From Herbaspirillum sp. SJZ106 (GTDB lineage: Bacteria > Pseudomonadota > Gammaproteobacteria > Burkholderiales > Burkholderiaceae_D): DNA of 64,000 nt. Positions 27,499 to 36,993 of this stretch are shown piece by piece. Made by a program: the position numbers and the translations under genes. A model generated the notes under the pieces. The model did no database searches, was not told where the DNA came from, and worked only from the letters and a program-made list of their open reading frames with translations. Within the stretch, counting starts at the first letter, position 1. Every line of letters begins with the position of its first letter. Location of the stretch: NCBI RefSeq assembly GCF_006715495.1, contig NZ_VFNI01000007.1, positions 124,001-188,000 of the forward strand, in the 5' to 3' direction.

Positions 27499-28314
27499 AT
27501 GGGACAGAAGATTCATCCAACCGGTTTCCGTCTGGCGGTTACACGTAACTGGGGCTCGCGCTGGTATGCAGGCAATAACAACTTTGCCGACATGCTCAAC
27601 GAGGACCTGAAGGTCCGTGCTTACCTGAAGAAGAAACTGAAGAACGCTTCGGTTGGCCGCGTCGTGATCGAGCGTCCGGCGAAGAACGCCCGCATCACCA
27701 TTTACAGCTCCCGTCCGGGCGTTGTGATCGGCAAGAAGGGCGAAGACATCGAAGTGCTGAAGACCGCACTGGCCAAGCTGATGGGCGTGCCCGTGCACGT
27801 CAACATCGAGGAAATCCGCAAGCCGGAAGCCGATGCCCAACTGATCGCCGATTCGATCTGCCAGCAGCTGGAAAAGCGCATCATGTTCCGTCGCGCCATG
27901 AAGCGTGCGATGCAGAACGCCATGCGCCTGGGTGCACAAGGCATCAAGATCATGTCGTCGGGTCGCCTGAACGGCATCGAAATCGCCCGTACCGAATGGT
28001 ACCGCGAAGGCCGTGTGCCCCTGCACACCCTGCGTGCCGATATCGACTACGGTTTTGGCGAAGCTGAAACCACCTACGGCATCATCGGCGTCAAGGTGTG
28101 GGTCTACAAGGGCGACCGCCTGGCAAACGGCGAAGCTCCGGTGCTGGTCGGCGAACTGGACGACGACAAGAAGCGTCGTGGTCCGCGTCGTGACGACGGC
28201 AAGCCGGGTGCTCGTCCCCGCTCGAAGACTGGCGCTCCTGGCGCCGGCGCGAAGCGCGGTGGACGTCCTCAAGCTGCCGATGCCGGTGTGTCGGCTGAGA
28301 AAGCAGGAGAATAA
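27499..28314 (+). CDS. rpsC: 30S ribosomal protein S3
   Basis: 271 residues against 233 in E. coli. N-terminal [16 protein letters not shown] domain with [14 protein letters not shown], then the C-terminal S3 domain. The last 50 or so residues are a Lys/Arg/Gly/Pro-rich tail ([14 protein letters not shown].. to the end), predicted disordered and basic. Such extensions occur in beta- and alphaproteobacterial S3. S3 lines the mRNA entry channel with S4 and S5. Confidence 0.98.
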   Translation: MGQKIHPTGFRLAVTRNWGSRWYAGNNNFADMLNEDLKVRAYLKKKLKNASVGRVVIERPAKNARITIYSSRPGVVIGKKGEDIEVLKTALAKLMGVPVHVNIEEIRKPEADAQLIADSICQQLEKRIMFRRAMKRAMQNAMRLGAQGIKIMSSGRLNGIEIARTEWYREGRVPLHTLRADIDYGFGEAETTYGIIGVKVWVYKGDRLANGEAPVLVGELDDDKKRRGPRRDDGKPGARPRSKTGAPGAGAKRGGRPQAADAGVSAEKAGE

Positions 28315-28316
28315 TC

Positions 28317-28736
28317 ATGCTGCAACCAGCACGTAGAAAATATCGTAAAGAACAAAAGGGTCGTAATACCGGCATTTCGCACACCCGCGGAACCGCCGTG
28401 TCGTTCGGCGACTTTGGTCTGAAGGCAGTCGGCCGTGGCCGTCTTACCGCCCGTCAGATCGAAGCCGCACGTCGCGCGATGACCCGTCACATCAAGCGCG
28501 GTGGCCGTATCTGGATCCGCGTGTTCCCGGACAAGCCGATCTCCCAGAAACCTGCTGAAGTGCGTATGGGTAACGGCAAGGGCAACCCGGAGTACTACGT
28601 GGCTGAAATCCAGCCAGGCAAGGTACTGTACGAGATGGACGGTGTTGACGAAACTCTGGCGCGCGAGGCGTTCCGTTTGGCTGCTGCCAAATTGCCGCTG
28701 TCGACGACTTTCGTTGTTCGTCAAGTCGGTCAATAA
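28317..28736 (+). CDS. rplP: 50S ribosomal protein L16
   Basis: 139 residues; contacts A-site tRNA elbow and is essential for late 50S assembly. [17 protein letters not shown] start, [18 protein letters not shown] and [18 protein letters not shown] ends 5 bases before the ATG, inside the end of rpsC. Confidence 0.98.
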   Translation: MLQPARRKYRKEQKGRNTGISHTRGTAVSFGDFGLKAVGRGRLTARQIEAARRAMTRHIKRGGRIWIRVFPDKPISQKPAEVRMGNGKGNPEYYVAEIQPGKVLYEMDGVDETLAREAFRLAAAKLPLSTTFVVRQVGQ

Positions 28737-28749
28737 TTAGGAGCGGAAC

Positions 28750-28944
28750 ATGAAAGCATCTGAACTCCGCGGTAAGGACAAGGCATCGTTGGAAAAGGAA
28801 CTGGGCGAATTGTTGAAGGCCCAGTTCAGCCTGCGCATGCAAATTGCAACCCAGCAACTGAACAATACCGCACAGCTGAAGAAAGTACGTCGCGACATCG
28901 CGCGTGTGAAAACTGTGATCAACTCGAAGGATGGTCAACAATGA
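28750..28944 (+). CDS. rpmC: 50S ribosomal protein L29
   Basis: 64 residues; two-helix protein beside L23 at the tunnel exit. [10 protein letters not shown] start; LFSLRMQ-type motif reads [19 protein letters not shown] upstream. Overlaps rpsQ by 4 bases. Confidence 0.97.
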   Translation: MKASELRGKDKASLEKELGELLKAQFSLRMQIATQQLNNTAQLKKVRRDIARVKTVINSKDGQQ

Positions 28945-29213
28945 ACGATCAAGTGAAACAAGCGCTCAAGCGCACGCTGATTGGCAAAGTTGTGTCCGAC
29001 AAGATGGACAAGACTGTTACCGTCCTGATCGAGCGTCACGTCAAGCACCCGCTGTACGGCAAGATCATCGTGCGCACCAAGAAGTACCATGCGCATGACG
29101 AGTCGAACACGGCCAAGGCCGGCGACACTGTCGAGATCCAGGAAGGCCGTCCGGTCTCCAAGACCAAAGCCTGGACCGTGACACGCGTTGTACAAGAAGC
29201 ACAAATCGTATAA
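28941..29213 (+). CDS. rpsQ: 30S ribosomal protein S17
   Basis: 90 residues; primary binder of the 16S 5' domain. Core [18 protein letters not shown] and the KHPLYGKII strand. The start overlaps rpmC (ATGA). It is followed by a 195-base gap with a strong hairpin and promoter-like boxes, so it probably ends the S10 transcription segment. Confidence 0.97.
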   Translation: MNDQVKQALKRTLIGKVVSDKMDKTVTVLIERHVKHPLYGKIIVRTKKYHAHDESNTAKAGDTVEIQEGRPVSKTKAWTVTRVVQEAQIV

Positions 29214-29228
29214 GTAGTTAAGTAGTCC

Positions 29229-29264
29229 TTGCGCGCTCGATATTATGCTGCCATAATATCGAGC
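29229..29264 (+). promoter_or_regulatory. Candidate spc promoter within a 13-bp inverted repeat
   Basis: TTGCGC (29229-29234), 17-base spacer and CATAAT (29252-29257). The region 29235-29247 also pairs perfectly with 29252-29264 around CTGC. The tail TCTCTTCTTG is a poor T-run, so the hairpin alone is a weak terminator. In E. coli the spc promoter lies in the same rpsQ-rplN gap. The remaining leader to rplN (29265-29408) has no gene. Confidence 0.55.
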
Positions 29265-29408
29265 TCTCTTCTTGCTGCGCCCTGCCTGCAGGAAGAGTCA
29301 AAAAAGTAGCTAAATTCGTCCCCTAACTAGCGAGTTCGCTTGCTAACAGGACCAAGACTGACCGCTTCTGCATTGTGCACGGCGGATTAAGTTGGGAAAG
29401 AAAATATC

Positions 29409-29777
29409 ATGATTCAAACTGAAAGCCGGCTCGAAGTGGCCGACAACACTGGTGCGCGCGAAGTCCTGTGCATCAAGGTCTTGGGTGGTTCCAAGCGCCG
29501 CTATGCGGGCATTGGCGACGTGATCAAGGTTACTGTTAAGAGCGCAGCTCCGCGTGGTCGCGTCAAAAAAGGTGAAATTTATAACGCTGTCGTCGTGCGC
29601 ACCGCAAAGGGTGTCCGTCGTCAGGATGGTTCTCTGGTCAAGTTCGATGGTAATGCAGCTGTCCTGCTGAACGCTAAGCTCGAGCCGATCGGCACCCGTA
29701 TCTTTGGGCCGGTGACTCGTGAGCTGCGTACGGAGCGCTTCATGAAGATCGTCTCCCTGGCGCCTGAAGTTCTGTAA
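29409..29777 (+). CDS. rplN: 50S ribosomal protein L14
   Basis: 122 residues; subunit-interface protein making an intersubunit bridge, and target of Rsf[18 protein letters not shown] start and [10 protein letters not shown]-type C-terminus ([10 protein letters not shown]). First gene of the spc series. Confidence 0.98.
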   Translation: MIQTESRLEVADNTGAREVLCIKVLGGSKRRYAGIGDVIKVTVKSAAPRGRVKKGEIYNAVVVRTAKGVRRQDGSLVKFDGNAAVLLNAKLEPIGTRIFGPVTRELRTERFMKIVSLAPEVL

Positions 29778-29786
29778 GGAGTGGTC

Positions 29787-30101
29787 ATGACAAAGATTCG
29801 TAAAAACGATGAAGTCATCGTGTTGACCGGCAAAGACAAGGGCAAGCGCGGTGTCGTGGCTGCTCGCGTCAGCGCCGATTATGTCATTGTGGAAGGCGTC
29901 AACGTCGCTAAGAAGGCAACCCGCCCGAACCCGATGACTGGTGCAACTGGCGGCATCGTCGATAAGCTGATGCCAATTCATGTGTCCAACGTTGCGTTGT
30001 TCAACGCAGCTAGCGGCAAGGCAGATCGTGTGGCTTACAAGGAAGTGGACGGCAAGAAAGTCCGCGCCTACAAGTCGAGCGGCGAAGTCGTTAAGGTTTA
30101 A
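29787..30101 (+). CDS. rplX: 50S ribosomal protein L24
   Basis: 104 residues; assembly initiator with an N-terminal KOW motif ([14 protein letters not shown]). AAGGAG at 29776-29781 lies 5 bases before the ATG at 29787; the in-frame GTG at 29781 overlaps that site and is rejected. Confidence 0.97.
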   Translation: MTKIRKNDEVIVLTGKDKGKRGVVAARVSADYVIVEGVNVAKKATRPNPMTGATGGIVDKLMPIHVSNVALFNAASGKADRVAYKEVDGKKVRAYKSSGEVVKV

Positions 30102-30106
30102 TCATC

Positions 30107-30646
30107 ATGGCACGTCTTCAACAGTTCTATAAAGATAAAGTCGTTGCTGACCTGACTGCGAAGTATTCGTATAAGTCGGCAATGGAAGTTCCGCGCATCC
30201 TGAAGATCACCCTGAACATGGGTCTGTCGGAAGCGGTAGCGGACAAGAAAATCATCGAGCACGCAGTGGGCGATCTGACCAAGATCGCCGGCCAGAAGCC
30301 GGTGGTGACCAAGGCGCGTAAGGCGATCGCGGGTTTCAAGATCCGTGAAGGTTACCCCATCGGTTGCATGGTGACCCTGCGTGGCGCGCGCATGTACGAA
30401 TTCCTGGATCGTCTGATCACCGTGGCCCTGCCGCGCGTGCGTGACTTCCGTGGCGTGTCGGGTCGTGCGTTCGACGGTCGTGGCAACTACAACATCGGCG
30501 TGAAAGAGCAGATCATTTTCCCCGAAATCGAGTACGACAAGATCGATGCGCTGCGTGGCATGAATATCAGCATTACCACGACTGCGAAGACCGACGACGA
30601 AGCGAAAGCGCTCCTCGCCGCATTTAAATTCCCGTTCAGAAACTGA
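30107..30646 (+). CDS. rplE: 50S ribosomal protein L5
   Basis: 179 residues; binds 5S rRNA and bridges to S13 in the 30S head. Conserved [12 protein letters not shown] start, [20 protein letters not shown] and [18 protein letters not shown]. Only five bases follow rplX. In E. coli S8 represses translation from the start of rplE. Confidence 0.98.
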   Translation: MARLQQFYKDKVVADLTAKYSYKSAMEVPRILKITLNMGLSEAVADKKIIEHAVGDLTKIAGQKPVVTKARKAIAGFKIREGYPIGCMVTLRGARMYEFLDRLITVALPRVRDFRGVSGRAFDGRGNYNIGVKEQIIFPEIEYDKIDALRGMNISITTTAKTDDEAKALLAAFKFPFRN

Positions 30647-30653
30647 GGATGCC

Positions 30654-30959
30654 ATGGCAAAACTGGCACTGATTAACCGTGAACAAAAGCGCGCTGCACT
30701 GGTGAAGAAGTACGCCGCCAAGCGCGCCGAGTTGAAGGCTGTTATCGACGACCAATCGAAGTCGGAAGAAGAGCGTTACGAAGCTCGCCTGAAGCTGCAG
30801 GCGCTGCCGCGCAATTCGGCTCCGACCCGTCAGCGCAATCGTTGCGCACTGACAGGCCGTCCCCGTGGTACTTTCCGCAAGTTCGGATTGGGCCGTATCA
30901 AGGTCCGTGAAATCGCCATGCGCGGCGAAATCCCGGGTTTGACCAAAGCTAGCTGGTAA
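30654..30959 (+). CDS. rpsN: 30S ribosomal protein S14, zinc-free form
   Basis: 101 residues; 30S head. The C-terminal rRNA-binding part reads [19 protein letters not shown] with a single Cys, so this is the longer form without the CxxC pairs of zinc-binding S14. Seven bases after rplE. Confidence 0.98.
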   Translation: MAKLALINREQKRAALVKKYAAKRAELKAVIDDQSKSEEERYEARLKLQALPRNSAPTRQRNRCALTGRPRGTFRKFGLGRIKVREIAMRGEIPGLTKASW

Positions 30960-30973
30960 TAGGAGAAGAAGCA

Positions 30974-31369
30974 ATGAGTATGAGCGATCCTATCGCCGAT
31001 ATGCTGACCCGTATCCGCAATGCGCAAGGCGTGAACAAGACTACCGTCGTCATGCCGTCTTCCAAAGTGAAGGTAGCCATTGCCAACGTCCTCAAGGACG
31101 AGGGTTATATCGAAGATTTCGCCGTTGTTGCCGCTGAAGGCAAGGCTGAATTGAAAATCGGTTTGAAGTATTACGCCGGCCGTCCGGTTATCGAGCGCCT
31201 GGAGCGCGTGTCCCGTCCGGGTCTGCGCATCTACAAGGGCAAGGACGATATCCCGAACGTCATGAATGGCCTGGGCGTGGCGATTGTGTCCACCCCGCGC
31301 GGCGTGATGACTGACCGCAAAGCACGCGCAACCGGTGTCGGTGGCGAAGTGATTTGCTACGTGGCCTAA
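30974..31369 (+). CDS. rpsH: 30S ribosomal protein S8
   Basis: 131 residues; binds 16S helix 21 and in E. coli represses the spc operon. [17 protein letters not shown] start with AGGAGAAG five bases upstream. C-terminal [13 protein letters not shown] motif intact. Confidence 0.98.
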   Translation: MSMSDPIADMLTRIRNAQGVNKTTVVMPSSKVKVAIANVLKDEGYIEDFAVVAAEGKAELKIGLKYYAGRPVIERLERVSRPGLRIYKGKDDIPNVMNGLGVAIVSTPRGVMTDRKARATGVGGEVICYVA

Positions 31370-31379
31370 GGAGTGCAAG

Positions 31380-31913
31380 ATGTCTCGTGTAGGTAAAATG
31401 CCTGTTGCACTGCCGAATGGCGCGGAAGCGACCATCACTGCAGCGCACATCACCGTCAAGGGCCCGCTGGGCTCGCTGACGCAGCCGCTGACCAACAAGG
31501 TCAAGGTGGCAAACAACAATGGCTCGCTGAGCTTCGAAGTGGCTGATGACAGCCGTGAAGCGAATGCGATGTCCGGCACCCTGCGTGCCCTGGTCAACAA
31601 CATGGTCAACGGCGTCACCAAGGGTTTCGAAAAGAAGCTGACGCTGGTTGGCGTGGGCTTCCGTGCACAGGCGCAAGGCGACAAGCTGAACCTGTCGCTG
31701 GGCTTCTCGCACCCCATCGTTCACCAGATGCCTGCAGGTATCAAGGTTGAGACCCCGACCCAGACCGAAATCCTGATCAAGGGTATCGATCGCCAGGTGG
31801 TTGGCCAGGTCGCCGCAGAAATTCGCGCGTACCGCGAACCCGAGCCCTATAAGGGCAAGGGTGTTCGCTACGCTGACGAAGTGGTGACGCTCAAAGAAAC
31901 CAAGAAGAAGTAA
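31380..31913 (+). CDS. rplF: 50S ribosomal protein L6
   Basis: 177 residues; two repeated domains near the sarcin-ricin loop. [12 protein letters not shown] start and C-terminal [15 protein letters not shown] signature. AAGGAG upstream. Confidence 0.98.
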   Translation: MSRVGKMPVALPNGAEATITAAHITVKGPLGSLTQPLTNKVKVANNNGSLSFEVADDSREANAMSGTLRALVNNMVNGVTKGFEKKLTLVGVGFRAQAQGDKLNLSLGFSHPIVHQMPAGIKVETPTQTEILIKGIDRQVVGQVAAEIRAYREPEPYKGKGVRYADEVVTLKETKKK

Positions 31914-31925
31914 TAGGGGTTGATG

Positions 31926-32288
31926 ATGGATAAGAAACAATCTCGTCTGCGCCGCGCGACGCAAACTCGTGCCAAGATCGCAGAACTGAAGGTCAATCGC
32001 CTGGCCGTGCATCGTACCAATACGCACATTTACGCCAGCGTCATCGGTCCTGATGCAAACGTGCTGGCTTCGGCCTCCACCCTGGAAGCGGAAGTTCGCG
32101 CCCAGCTGGCTGGCCAGTCGGGCAAGGGCGGCAACGCCGCTGCCGCGGCACTGATCGGCAAGCGCGTTGCGGAAAAGGCCCTGAAGGCGGGTGTGACCGA
32201 AGTCGCATTCGACCGTTCCGGTTTCCGTTATCACGGTCGCGTCAAGGCGTTGGCTGAAGCTGCGCGTGAAGCCGGCCTGAAGTTCTAA
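31926..32288 (+). CDS. rplR: 50S ribosomal protein L18
   Basis: 120 residues; 5S rRNA-binding. Three closely spaced starts exist (TTG 31920, ATG 31923, ATG 31926). The last gives the usual [19 protein letters not shown]-terminus and the best spacing from AGGGG. C-terminal [16 protein letters not shown]. Confidence 0.96.
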   Translation: MDKKQSRLRRATQTRAKIAELKVNRLAVHRTNTHIYASVIGPDANVLASASTLEAEVRAQLAGQSGKGGNAAAAALIGKRVAEKALKAGVTEVAFDRSGFRYHGRVKALAEAAREAGLKF

Positions 32289-32299
32289 GGATAATCATC

Positions 32300-32818
32300 A
32301 TGGCAAAAATGCAATCGAAAACGCAAAGCGACAAGCCTGATGACGGCATGCGCGAAAAGATGATCGCGGTCAACCGCGTCACCAAGGTGGTGAAGGGCGG
32401 CCGTATCATGGGTTTCGCTGCGCTGGCAGTGGTTGGTGACGGCGATGGCCGCATCGGCATGGGCAAGGGCAAGTCGAAGGAAGTGCCTGTCGCCGTGCAG
32501 AAGGCAATGGAAGAAGCCCGCCGCAAGATGATCAAGGTCACCTTGAAGAACGGCACCCTGCATCACACCGTGATCGGCAAGCACGGCGCATCGTCGGTTC
32601 TGATGTCGCCGGCCAAGGACGGTACCGGCGTGATCGCCGGCGGCCCGATGCGCGCGATCTTCGAAGTGATGGGCGTGACCAACGTGGTGGCCAAGTCGAC
32701 CGGTTCGACCAACCCCTACAACATGGTGCGTGCTACCCTCGACGGTCTGTCGAAGATGAACACTCCGGCTGAAGTTGCTGCCAAGCGCGGCAAGTCGGTC
32801 GAAGAAATCCTGGGCTAA
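32300..32818 (+). CDS. rpsE: 30S ribosomal protein S5
   Basis: 172 residues; double-stranded RNA-binding fold with the mRNA-entry helicase role shared with S3 and S4. [20 protein letters not shown] carries the spectinomycin loop and matches wild type. C-terminal GKSVEEILG. Confidence 0.98.
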   Translation: MAKMQSKTQSDKPDDGMREKMIAVNRVTKVVKGGRIMGFAALAVVGDGDGRIGMGKGKSKEVPVAVQKAMEEARRKMIKVTLKNGTLHHTVIGKHGASSVLMSPAKDGTGVIAGGPMRAIFEVMGVTNVVAKSTGSTNPYNMVRATLDGLSKMNTPAEVAAKRGKSVEEILG

Positions 32819-32828
32819 GGTGATTCAG

Positions 32829-33008
32829 ATGGCTAACACAATCAAAGTCAAGCTGGTCAAGGGTCTGATCGGTACTCGTCAGGATCACCGCGCAACCGTG
32901 CGCGGTCTGGGTCTGCGTCGCGTCAACTCGGTTGCCGAGCTGGAAGACACCCCATCGGTGCGCGGCATGATCAACAAAGTGTCCTATCTTGTGAAAGTGG
33001 TGTCGTAA
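32829..33008 (+). CDS. rpmD: 50S ribosomal protein L30
   Basis: 59 residues. [20 protein letters not shown] start at 32829; the longer frame from 32775 overlaps rpsE and has no ribosome-binding site. [21 protein letters not shown] is typical (given here in two parts: [10 protein letters not shown] and [11 protein letters not shown]). Confidence 0.97.
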   Translation: MANTIKVKLVKGLIGTRQDHRATVRGLGLRRVNSVAELEDTPSVRGMINKVSYLVKVVS

Positions 33009-33034
33009 GCGTCAGCTTGCGAACGGAGCGAATC

Positions 33035-33469
33035 ATGCAATTAAACACAATCCAACCCGCAGAAGGCGCAAAGCACTACAAGCGTCGCGTCGGTCGTGGT
33101 ATCGGTTCGGGCCTGGGCAAGACTGCCGGCCGCGGCCACAAGGGTCAGAAATCGCGTTCGGGCGGTTTCCACAAGGTCGGTTTCGAAGGCGGCCAGATGC
33201 CTTTGCAACGTCGTCTGCCCAAGCGCGGCTTCAAGTCGCTGGCAACGCCGTACAAGGCTGAAGTGCGCCTGTCGGACCTGGAAAAACTGCCCGTCGCCGA
33301 GATCGATGTGCTGGCACTCAAGCAAGCCGGCCTCGTGTCGGAACTGGCGCGTGTCGTGCGTATCATCAAGGCTGGCGAATTGACCAAGAAGGTAACCGTC
33401 AAGGGCCTGATCGCTACCAAGGGTGCCAAGGCTGCAATCGAAGCCGCTGGCGGTTCTGTTGGCGAGTGA
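33035..33469 (+). CDS. rplO: 50S ribosomal protein L15
   Basis: 144 residues; assembly protein with a long Gly/Lys/Arg-rich N-terminal extension ([19 protein letters not shown]). Start at 33035 with GGAG at 33025-33028; the TTG-type upstream codon at 33017 is not needed. Ends 19 bases before secY. Confidence 0.97.
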   Translation: MQLNTIQPAEGAKHYKRRVGRGIGSGLGKTAGRGHKGQKSRSGGFHKVGFEGGQMPLQRRLPKRGFKSLATPYKAEVRLSDLEKLPVAEIDVLALKQAGLVSELARVVRIIKAGELTKKVTVKGLIATKGAKAAIEAAGGSVGE

Positions 33470-33488
33470 TCCGGGCTCGGAGCATTAA

Positions 33489-34820
33489 TTGGCAACTACT
33501 CCTCAAATAGCGAAAGGCGCCGCCAAAGGCTTCCCATGGGGCCGTTTGTGGTTCCTGCTGGGAGCGTTGGTCGTCTATCGCATCGGTGCGCATATCCCGG
33601 TTCCGGGTATCGACCCGACGCAGCTGGCCCAATTGTTCAAGCAGAACCAGGGCGGCATCCTGGGCATGTTCAACATGTTCTCCGGTGGTGCTCTGTCGCG
33701 TTTCACGATCTTCGCACTGGGGATCATGCCGTACATCTCGGCATCGATCATCATGCAGCTGCTGTCGGTAGTTTCGCCGCAGCTGGAGGCGTTGAAGAAA
33801 GAGGGTGAAGCCGGTCGTCGCAAGATCACGCAGTACACGCGTTACGGCACCCTGGTGCTGGCGACGTTCCAGGCGCTGGGCATTGCAGTGGCGCTGGAGT
33901 CGCAAGCCGGCCTGGTGCTGGATCCGGGCCTGGCGTTTCGCCTGACTACCGTGGTGACGCTGATTACCGGCACGATGTTCCTGATGTGGCTGGGTGAGCA
34001 GATTACCGAACGTGGTCTGGGCAACGGCATCTCGATCATCATCTTCGCTGGTATCGCGGCTGGTTTGCCGAATGCTCTGGGTGGTTTGTTCGAACTGGTC
34101 CGTACGGGTTCGATGAGCGCCTTGTCGGCGATCCTGATTTGCGTGATCGTGGCGCTGGTGACCTTCCTGGTGGTGTTCATCGAACGCGGCCAGCGCAAGA
34201 TCCTGGTCAATTATGCCAAGCGTCAGGTCGGCAACAAGATCTACGGCGGCCAAAGCAGCCATTTGCCGCTGAAGCTGAACATGGCAGGCGTGATCCCGCC
34301 GATCTTCGCATCGTCGATCATCCTGTTCCCGGCGACGATCACCAGCTGGTTTACGTCGGGCGACACGTCGAATCCCTTCATTCGTTTCCTGAAGGATCTG
34401 GCGGCATCGATGGCGCCGGGCGAGCCGATCCATGCTCTGTTGTATGCGGCGGCCATTGTGTTCTTCTGCTTTTTCTATACCGCGCTGGTGTTCAACAGCA
34501 AGGAAACGGCAGATAACCTGAAGAAGAGTGGTGCATTTGTTCCGGGTATCCGCCCGGGCGACCAGACGGCGCGTTACATCGACAAGATCCTGACGCGTCT
34601 GACACTGGCTGGTGCGGTCTATATCACGCTGGTCTGTCTGTTGCCCGAGTTCCTGATTGCCCGCTGGAAAGTGCCGTTCTACTTCGGTGGCACATCGCTC
34701 TTGATCATCGTGGTCGTGACCATGGACTTCATGGCTCAGGTGCAGAATTATGTAATGTCGCAGCAGTACGAATCGTTGCTTCGCAAGGCTAATTTCAAAG
34801 GCGGCATGACTCCGCGTTAA
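33489..34820 (+). CDS. secY: Preprotein translocase subunit SecY
   Basis: 443 residues, ten membrane helices forming the protein-conducting channel. The start is TTG (33489, LATTPQIAK) with GGAG at 33479-33482, 6-base spacing. Signature stretches: [17 protein letters not shown] in the second helix, plus the cytoplasmic loops [15 protein letters not shown] and [14 protein letters not shown]. Co-located with ribosomal genes as in most bacteria. Confidence 0.98.
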   Translation: MATTPQIAKGAAKGFPWGRLWFLLGALVVYRIGAHIPVPGIDPTQLAQLFKQNQGGILGMFNMFSGGALSRFTIFALGIMPYISASIIMQLLSVVSPQLEALKKEGEAGRRKITQYTRYGTLVLATFQALGIAVALESQAGLVLDPGLAFRLTTVVTLITGTMFLMWLGEQITERGLGNGISIIIFAGIAAGLPNALGGLFELVRTGSMSALSAILICVIVALVTFLVVFIERGQRKILVNYAKRQVGNKIYGGQSSHLPLKLNMAGVIPPIFASSIILFPATITSWFTSGDTSNPFIRFLKDLAASMAPGEPIHALLYAAAIVFFCFFYTALVFNSKETADNLKKSGAFVPGIRPGDQTARYIDKILTRLTLAGAVYITLVCLLPEFLIARWKVPFYFGGTSLLIIVVVTMDFMAQVQNYVMSQQYESLLRKANFKGGMTPR

Positions 34821-34851
34821 GCGGACCCGGTTCCAATGGAAGAAGACGGGA

Positions 34852-35070
34852 ATGGCAAAAGACGATGTTATTCAGATGCAAGGCGAGATTCTGGAAAATC
34901 TCCCTAACGCGACATTCAGGGTTAAGTTGGAAAACGGGCATGTTGTACTCGGCCATATTTCCGGGAAGATGCGGATGAACTATATCCGCATCCTGCCAGG
35001 CGATAAGGTAACGGTGGAACTGACGCCTTACGATTTGAGCCGGGCACGTATCGTGTTCCGTACCAAGTAA
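34852..35070 (+). CDS. infA: Translation initiation factor IF-1
   Basis: 72-residue OB-fold protein that occupies the ribosomal A site during initiation. Conserved [20 protein letters not shown] and [12 protein letters not shown]. Position between secY and rpmJ is the common betaproteobacterial order. Confidence 0.97.
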   Translation: MAKDDVIQMQGEILENLPNATFRVKLENGHVVLGHISGKMRMNYIRILPGDKVTVELTPYDLSRARIVFRTK

Positions 35071-35109
35071 CAGTGAATCGAACCTAGTATTGAAAGAAAG
35101 AGGGCCACA

Positions 35110-35223
35110 ATGAAAGTGCTCGCATCAGTGAAGCGGATCTGCCGCAACTGCAAAATCATCAAGCGCAATGGCGTCGTTCGTGTGATCTGCACCGAACCCC
35201 GCCACAAGCAGCGCCAAGGTTAA
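35110..35223 (+). CDS. rpmJ: 50S ribosomal protein L36
   Basis: 37-residue protein, translated directly from the sequence as [17 protein letters not shown].. to HKQRQG. It carries the zinc ribbon Cys11, Cys14, Cys27 and His32, so this is the zinc-binding form. AGAGGG lies upstream. It sits 39 bases after infA and 28 before rpsM. Confidence 0.97.
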   Translation: MKVLASVKRICRNCKIIKRNGVVRVICTEPRHKQRQG

Positions 35224-35251
35224 CTTAACGTTATTGATCGAGGAATAACGC

Positions 35252-35617
35252 ATGGCACGTATTGCAGGGGTCAACATCCCCAACCATCAGCACACCGTGA
35301 TCGGCCTGACCGCCATCTATGGTATTGGCCGTCCGCGCGCAGAAGACATCTGTGTCGCAACCGGCGTTCCGACCAACAAGAAGGTCAAGGACCTGGACGA
35401 TAACGAGCTGGAAAAGCTGCGTGACGAAATCGCCAAGTTCGTCGTGGAAGGCGATCTGCGCCGTGAGTTGTCCATGAACATCAAGCGTTTGATGGACCTG
35501 GGCTGCTACCGTGGCCTGCGTCACCGTCGCGGTCTGCCGGTGCGTGGCCAACGTACCCGTACCAATGCCCGCACTCGCAAGGGTCCGCGCAAGGCCGCTC
35601 AATCGCTGAAGAAATAA
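35252..35617 (+). CDS. rpsM: 30S ribosomal protein S13
   Basis: 121 residues; 30S head, bridges to L5 and contacts P-site tRNA with its basic tail. [14 protein letters not shown] start, [19 protein letters not shown]. Only 28 bases separate it from rpmJ, too few for the S4-binding pseudoknot that regulates E. coli rpsM. Confidence 0.98.
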   Translation: MARIAGVNIPNHQHTVIGLTAIYGIGRPRAEDICVATGVPTNKKVKDLDDNELEKLRDEIAKFVVEGDLRRELSMNIKRLMDLGCYRGLRHRRGLPVRGQRTRTNARTRKGPRKAAQSLKK

Positions 35618-35660
35618 TCCCGGCAGGCGCTAGTCACTGGTCGGATTCAAGGAAATCATT

Positions 35661-36065
35661 ATGGCAAAGTCCCCCAACAACGCAGCAGCATCGCGTGTTC
35701 GCAAGAAAGTAAAGAAGAACGTTGCTGAAGGTATCGCGCACGTTCACGCTTCGTTCAACAACACCATCATCACGATCACCGACCGCCAGGGCAATGCCCT
35801 GTCGTGGGCGACTTCGGGTGGTGCTGGCTTCAAGGGTTCGCGCAAGTCGACTCCGTTCGCTGCTCAGGTCGCTGCTGAAACAGCCGGCAAGGTCGCGATC
35901 GAATGCGGCATCAAGAACCTGGAAGTGCGTATCAAGGGTCCGGGCCCTGGCCGTGAATCCGCCGTGCGCGCCCTGAACAACCTGGGCATCAAGATCACCC
36001 AGATCCAGGACGTGACTCCGGTTCCGCACAACGGCTGCCGTCCGCCGAAGCGCCGTCGCATCTAA
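35661..36065 (+). CDS. rpsK: 30S ribosomal protein S11
   Basis: 134 residues; 30S platform beside the E-site codon. [20 protein letters not shown] region and C-terminal [18 protein letters not shown]. Followed by a promoter-like box and a terminator, so transcription may break here. Confidence 0.98.
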   Translation: MAKSPNNAAASRVRKKVKKNVAEGIAHVHASFNNTIITITDRQGNALSWATSGGAGFKGSRKSTPFAAQVAAETAGKVAIECGIKNLEVRIKGPGPGRESAVRALNNLGIKITQIQDVTPVPHNGCRPPKRRRI

Positions 36066-36084
36066 GTTGTACGCATTTATGTAG

Positions 36085-36090
36085 TATAAT
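36085..36090 (+). promoter_or_regulatory. Candidate -10 box upstream of rpsD
   Basis: Perfect TATAAT, 20 bases after the rpsK stop. No good -35 at 15-19 bases (best is CTAAGT at 17), so it is weak or needs an activator. Its transcript would first meet the hairpin at 36101-36127 and the terminator at 36143. Confidence 0.45.
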
Positions 36091-36142
36091 CTTGCGCTTT
36101 GCGGGATTCGGCTGAAAAGCCCCCCGCGAAACGCCGGAAACC

Positions 36143-36174
36143 ACCCGCCAATGACCTTGGCGGGTTTTGTTCTT
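36143..36174 (+). terminator. Terminator between rpsK and rpsD
   Basis: ACCCGCCAA (36143-36151) pairs with TTGGCGGGT (36157-36165), TGACC loop, tail TTTTGTTCTT. A smaller hairpin GCGGG..CCCGC with inner GGCT-GAAA-AGCC (36101-36127) lies just before it. Confidence 0.85.
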
Positions 36175-36183
36175 AAGACCACT

Positions 36184-36221
36184 GTCTGATCCTGCGCATT
36201 TTTTGCGTATGCAGATCAGAC
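36184..36221 (+). other. Hairpin in the rpsD leader
   Basis: GTCTGAT (36184-36190) pairs with ATCAGAC (36215-36221) and CTGC (36192-36195) with GCAG (36211-36214), one base bulged. It lies 43 bases before the rpsD start. A self-regulatory S4 target is possible, by analogy only. Confidence 0.5.
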
Positions 36222-36264
36222 TAGCGTCCGGCTGTACGGGACGTCATTCAATAAAGGAAATACT

Positions 36265-36888
36265 GTGGCACGTTATATCGGACCCAAAGCAAAACTCTCC
36301 CGCCGCGAAGGCACCGACCTGTTCCTGAAGAGCGCACGCCGCTCGCTGGATTCCAAGTGCAAGCTGGATTCCAAGCCAGGCCAGCACGGCCGCACTTCGG
36401 GCGCCCGCACCTCCGACTACGGCAACCAGCTGCGCGAAAAGCAGAAGGTCAAGCGCATGTACGGCGTCCTCGAGCGTCAGTTCCGCCGCTACTTCGCTGA
36501 AGCCGACCGCCGCAAGGGCAACACCGGCGAAAACCTGCTCAAGCTGCTGGAATCGCGCCTGGACAACGTCGTCTACCGCATGGGCTTCGGCTCGACCCGC
36601 GCTGAAGCGCGTCAGCTGGTCTCGCACAAGGCGCTGACCGTCAACGGTATCGTCGTCAACATCGCTTCCTACTCGGTCAAGGCCGGCGACGTCATCGCCA
36701 TCCGCGAAAAGGCCAAGAAGCAAGTGCGTATCGCTGAAGCCCTGTCGCTGGCTGAGCAATCCGGTTTCCCGTCGTGGGTTGCCGTCGATGCCAAGAAGCT
36801 GGAAGCGACCTTCAAGTCGTCGCCGGATCGCAGCGAAATCGCCAATGACGTCAACGAATCGCTGATCGTCGAATTGTATTCGCGTTAA
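36265..36888 (+). CDS. rpsD: 30S ribosomal protein S4
   Basis: 207 residues; nucleates the 16S 5' domain and helps unwind mRNA. GTG start ([16 protein letters not shown]) with AAAGGAA eight bases upstream. S4 RNA-binding domain [22 protein letters not shown] is present (seen as [13 protein letters not shown] and [12 protein letters not shown]). No N-terminal zinc cysteines, as expected for this family branch. A terminator lies between it and rpoA. Confidence 0.98.
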   Translation: MARYIGPKAKLSRREGTDLFLKSARRSLDSKCKLDSKPGQHGRTSGARTSDYGNQLREKQKVKRMYGVLERQFRRYFAEADRRKGNTGENLLKLLESRLDNVVYRMGFGSTRAEARQLVSHKALTVNGIVVNIASYSVKAGDVIAIREKAKKQVRIAEALSLAEQSGFPSWVAVDAKKLEATFKSSPDRSEIANDVNESLIVELYSR

Positions 36889-36910
36889 TCCGTAGTACTC
36901 AGTATCTCCG

Positions 36911-36935
36911 TGCCCACCATCAGGTGGGCATTTTT
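36911..36935 (+). terminator. Terminator or attenuator between rpsD and rpoA
   Basis: Eight-base perfect stem TGCCCACC (36911-36918) with GGTGGGCA (36923-36930), ATCA loop, five T. It lies inside the classic alpha operon; no good promoter is visible between it and rpoA, so partial read-through is likely. Confidence 0.8.
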
Positions 36936-36993
36936 CCGAACTGCCATCAGCCTTATCGGCGTAACGAGCCGAGGGTATTGAAAAGGACATTTC

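Noticed and set aside
36067-36090. TTGTAC with TATAAT as a full promoter before rpsD
   Set aside because: The spacer is only 12 bases; only the -10 was kept as a weak candidate.
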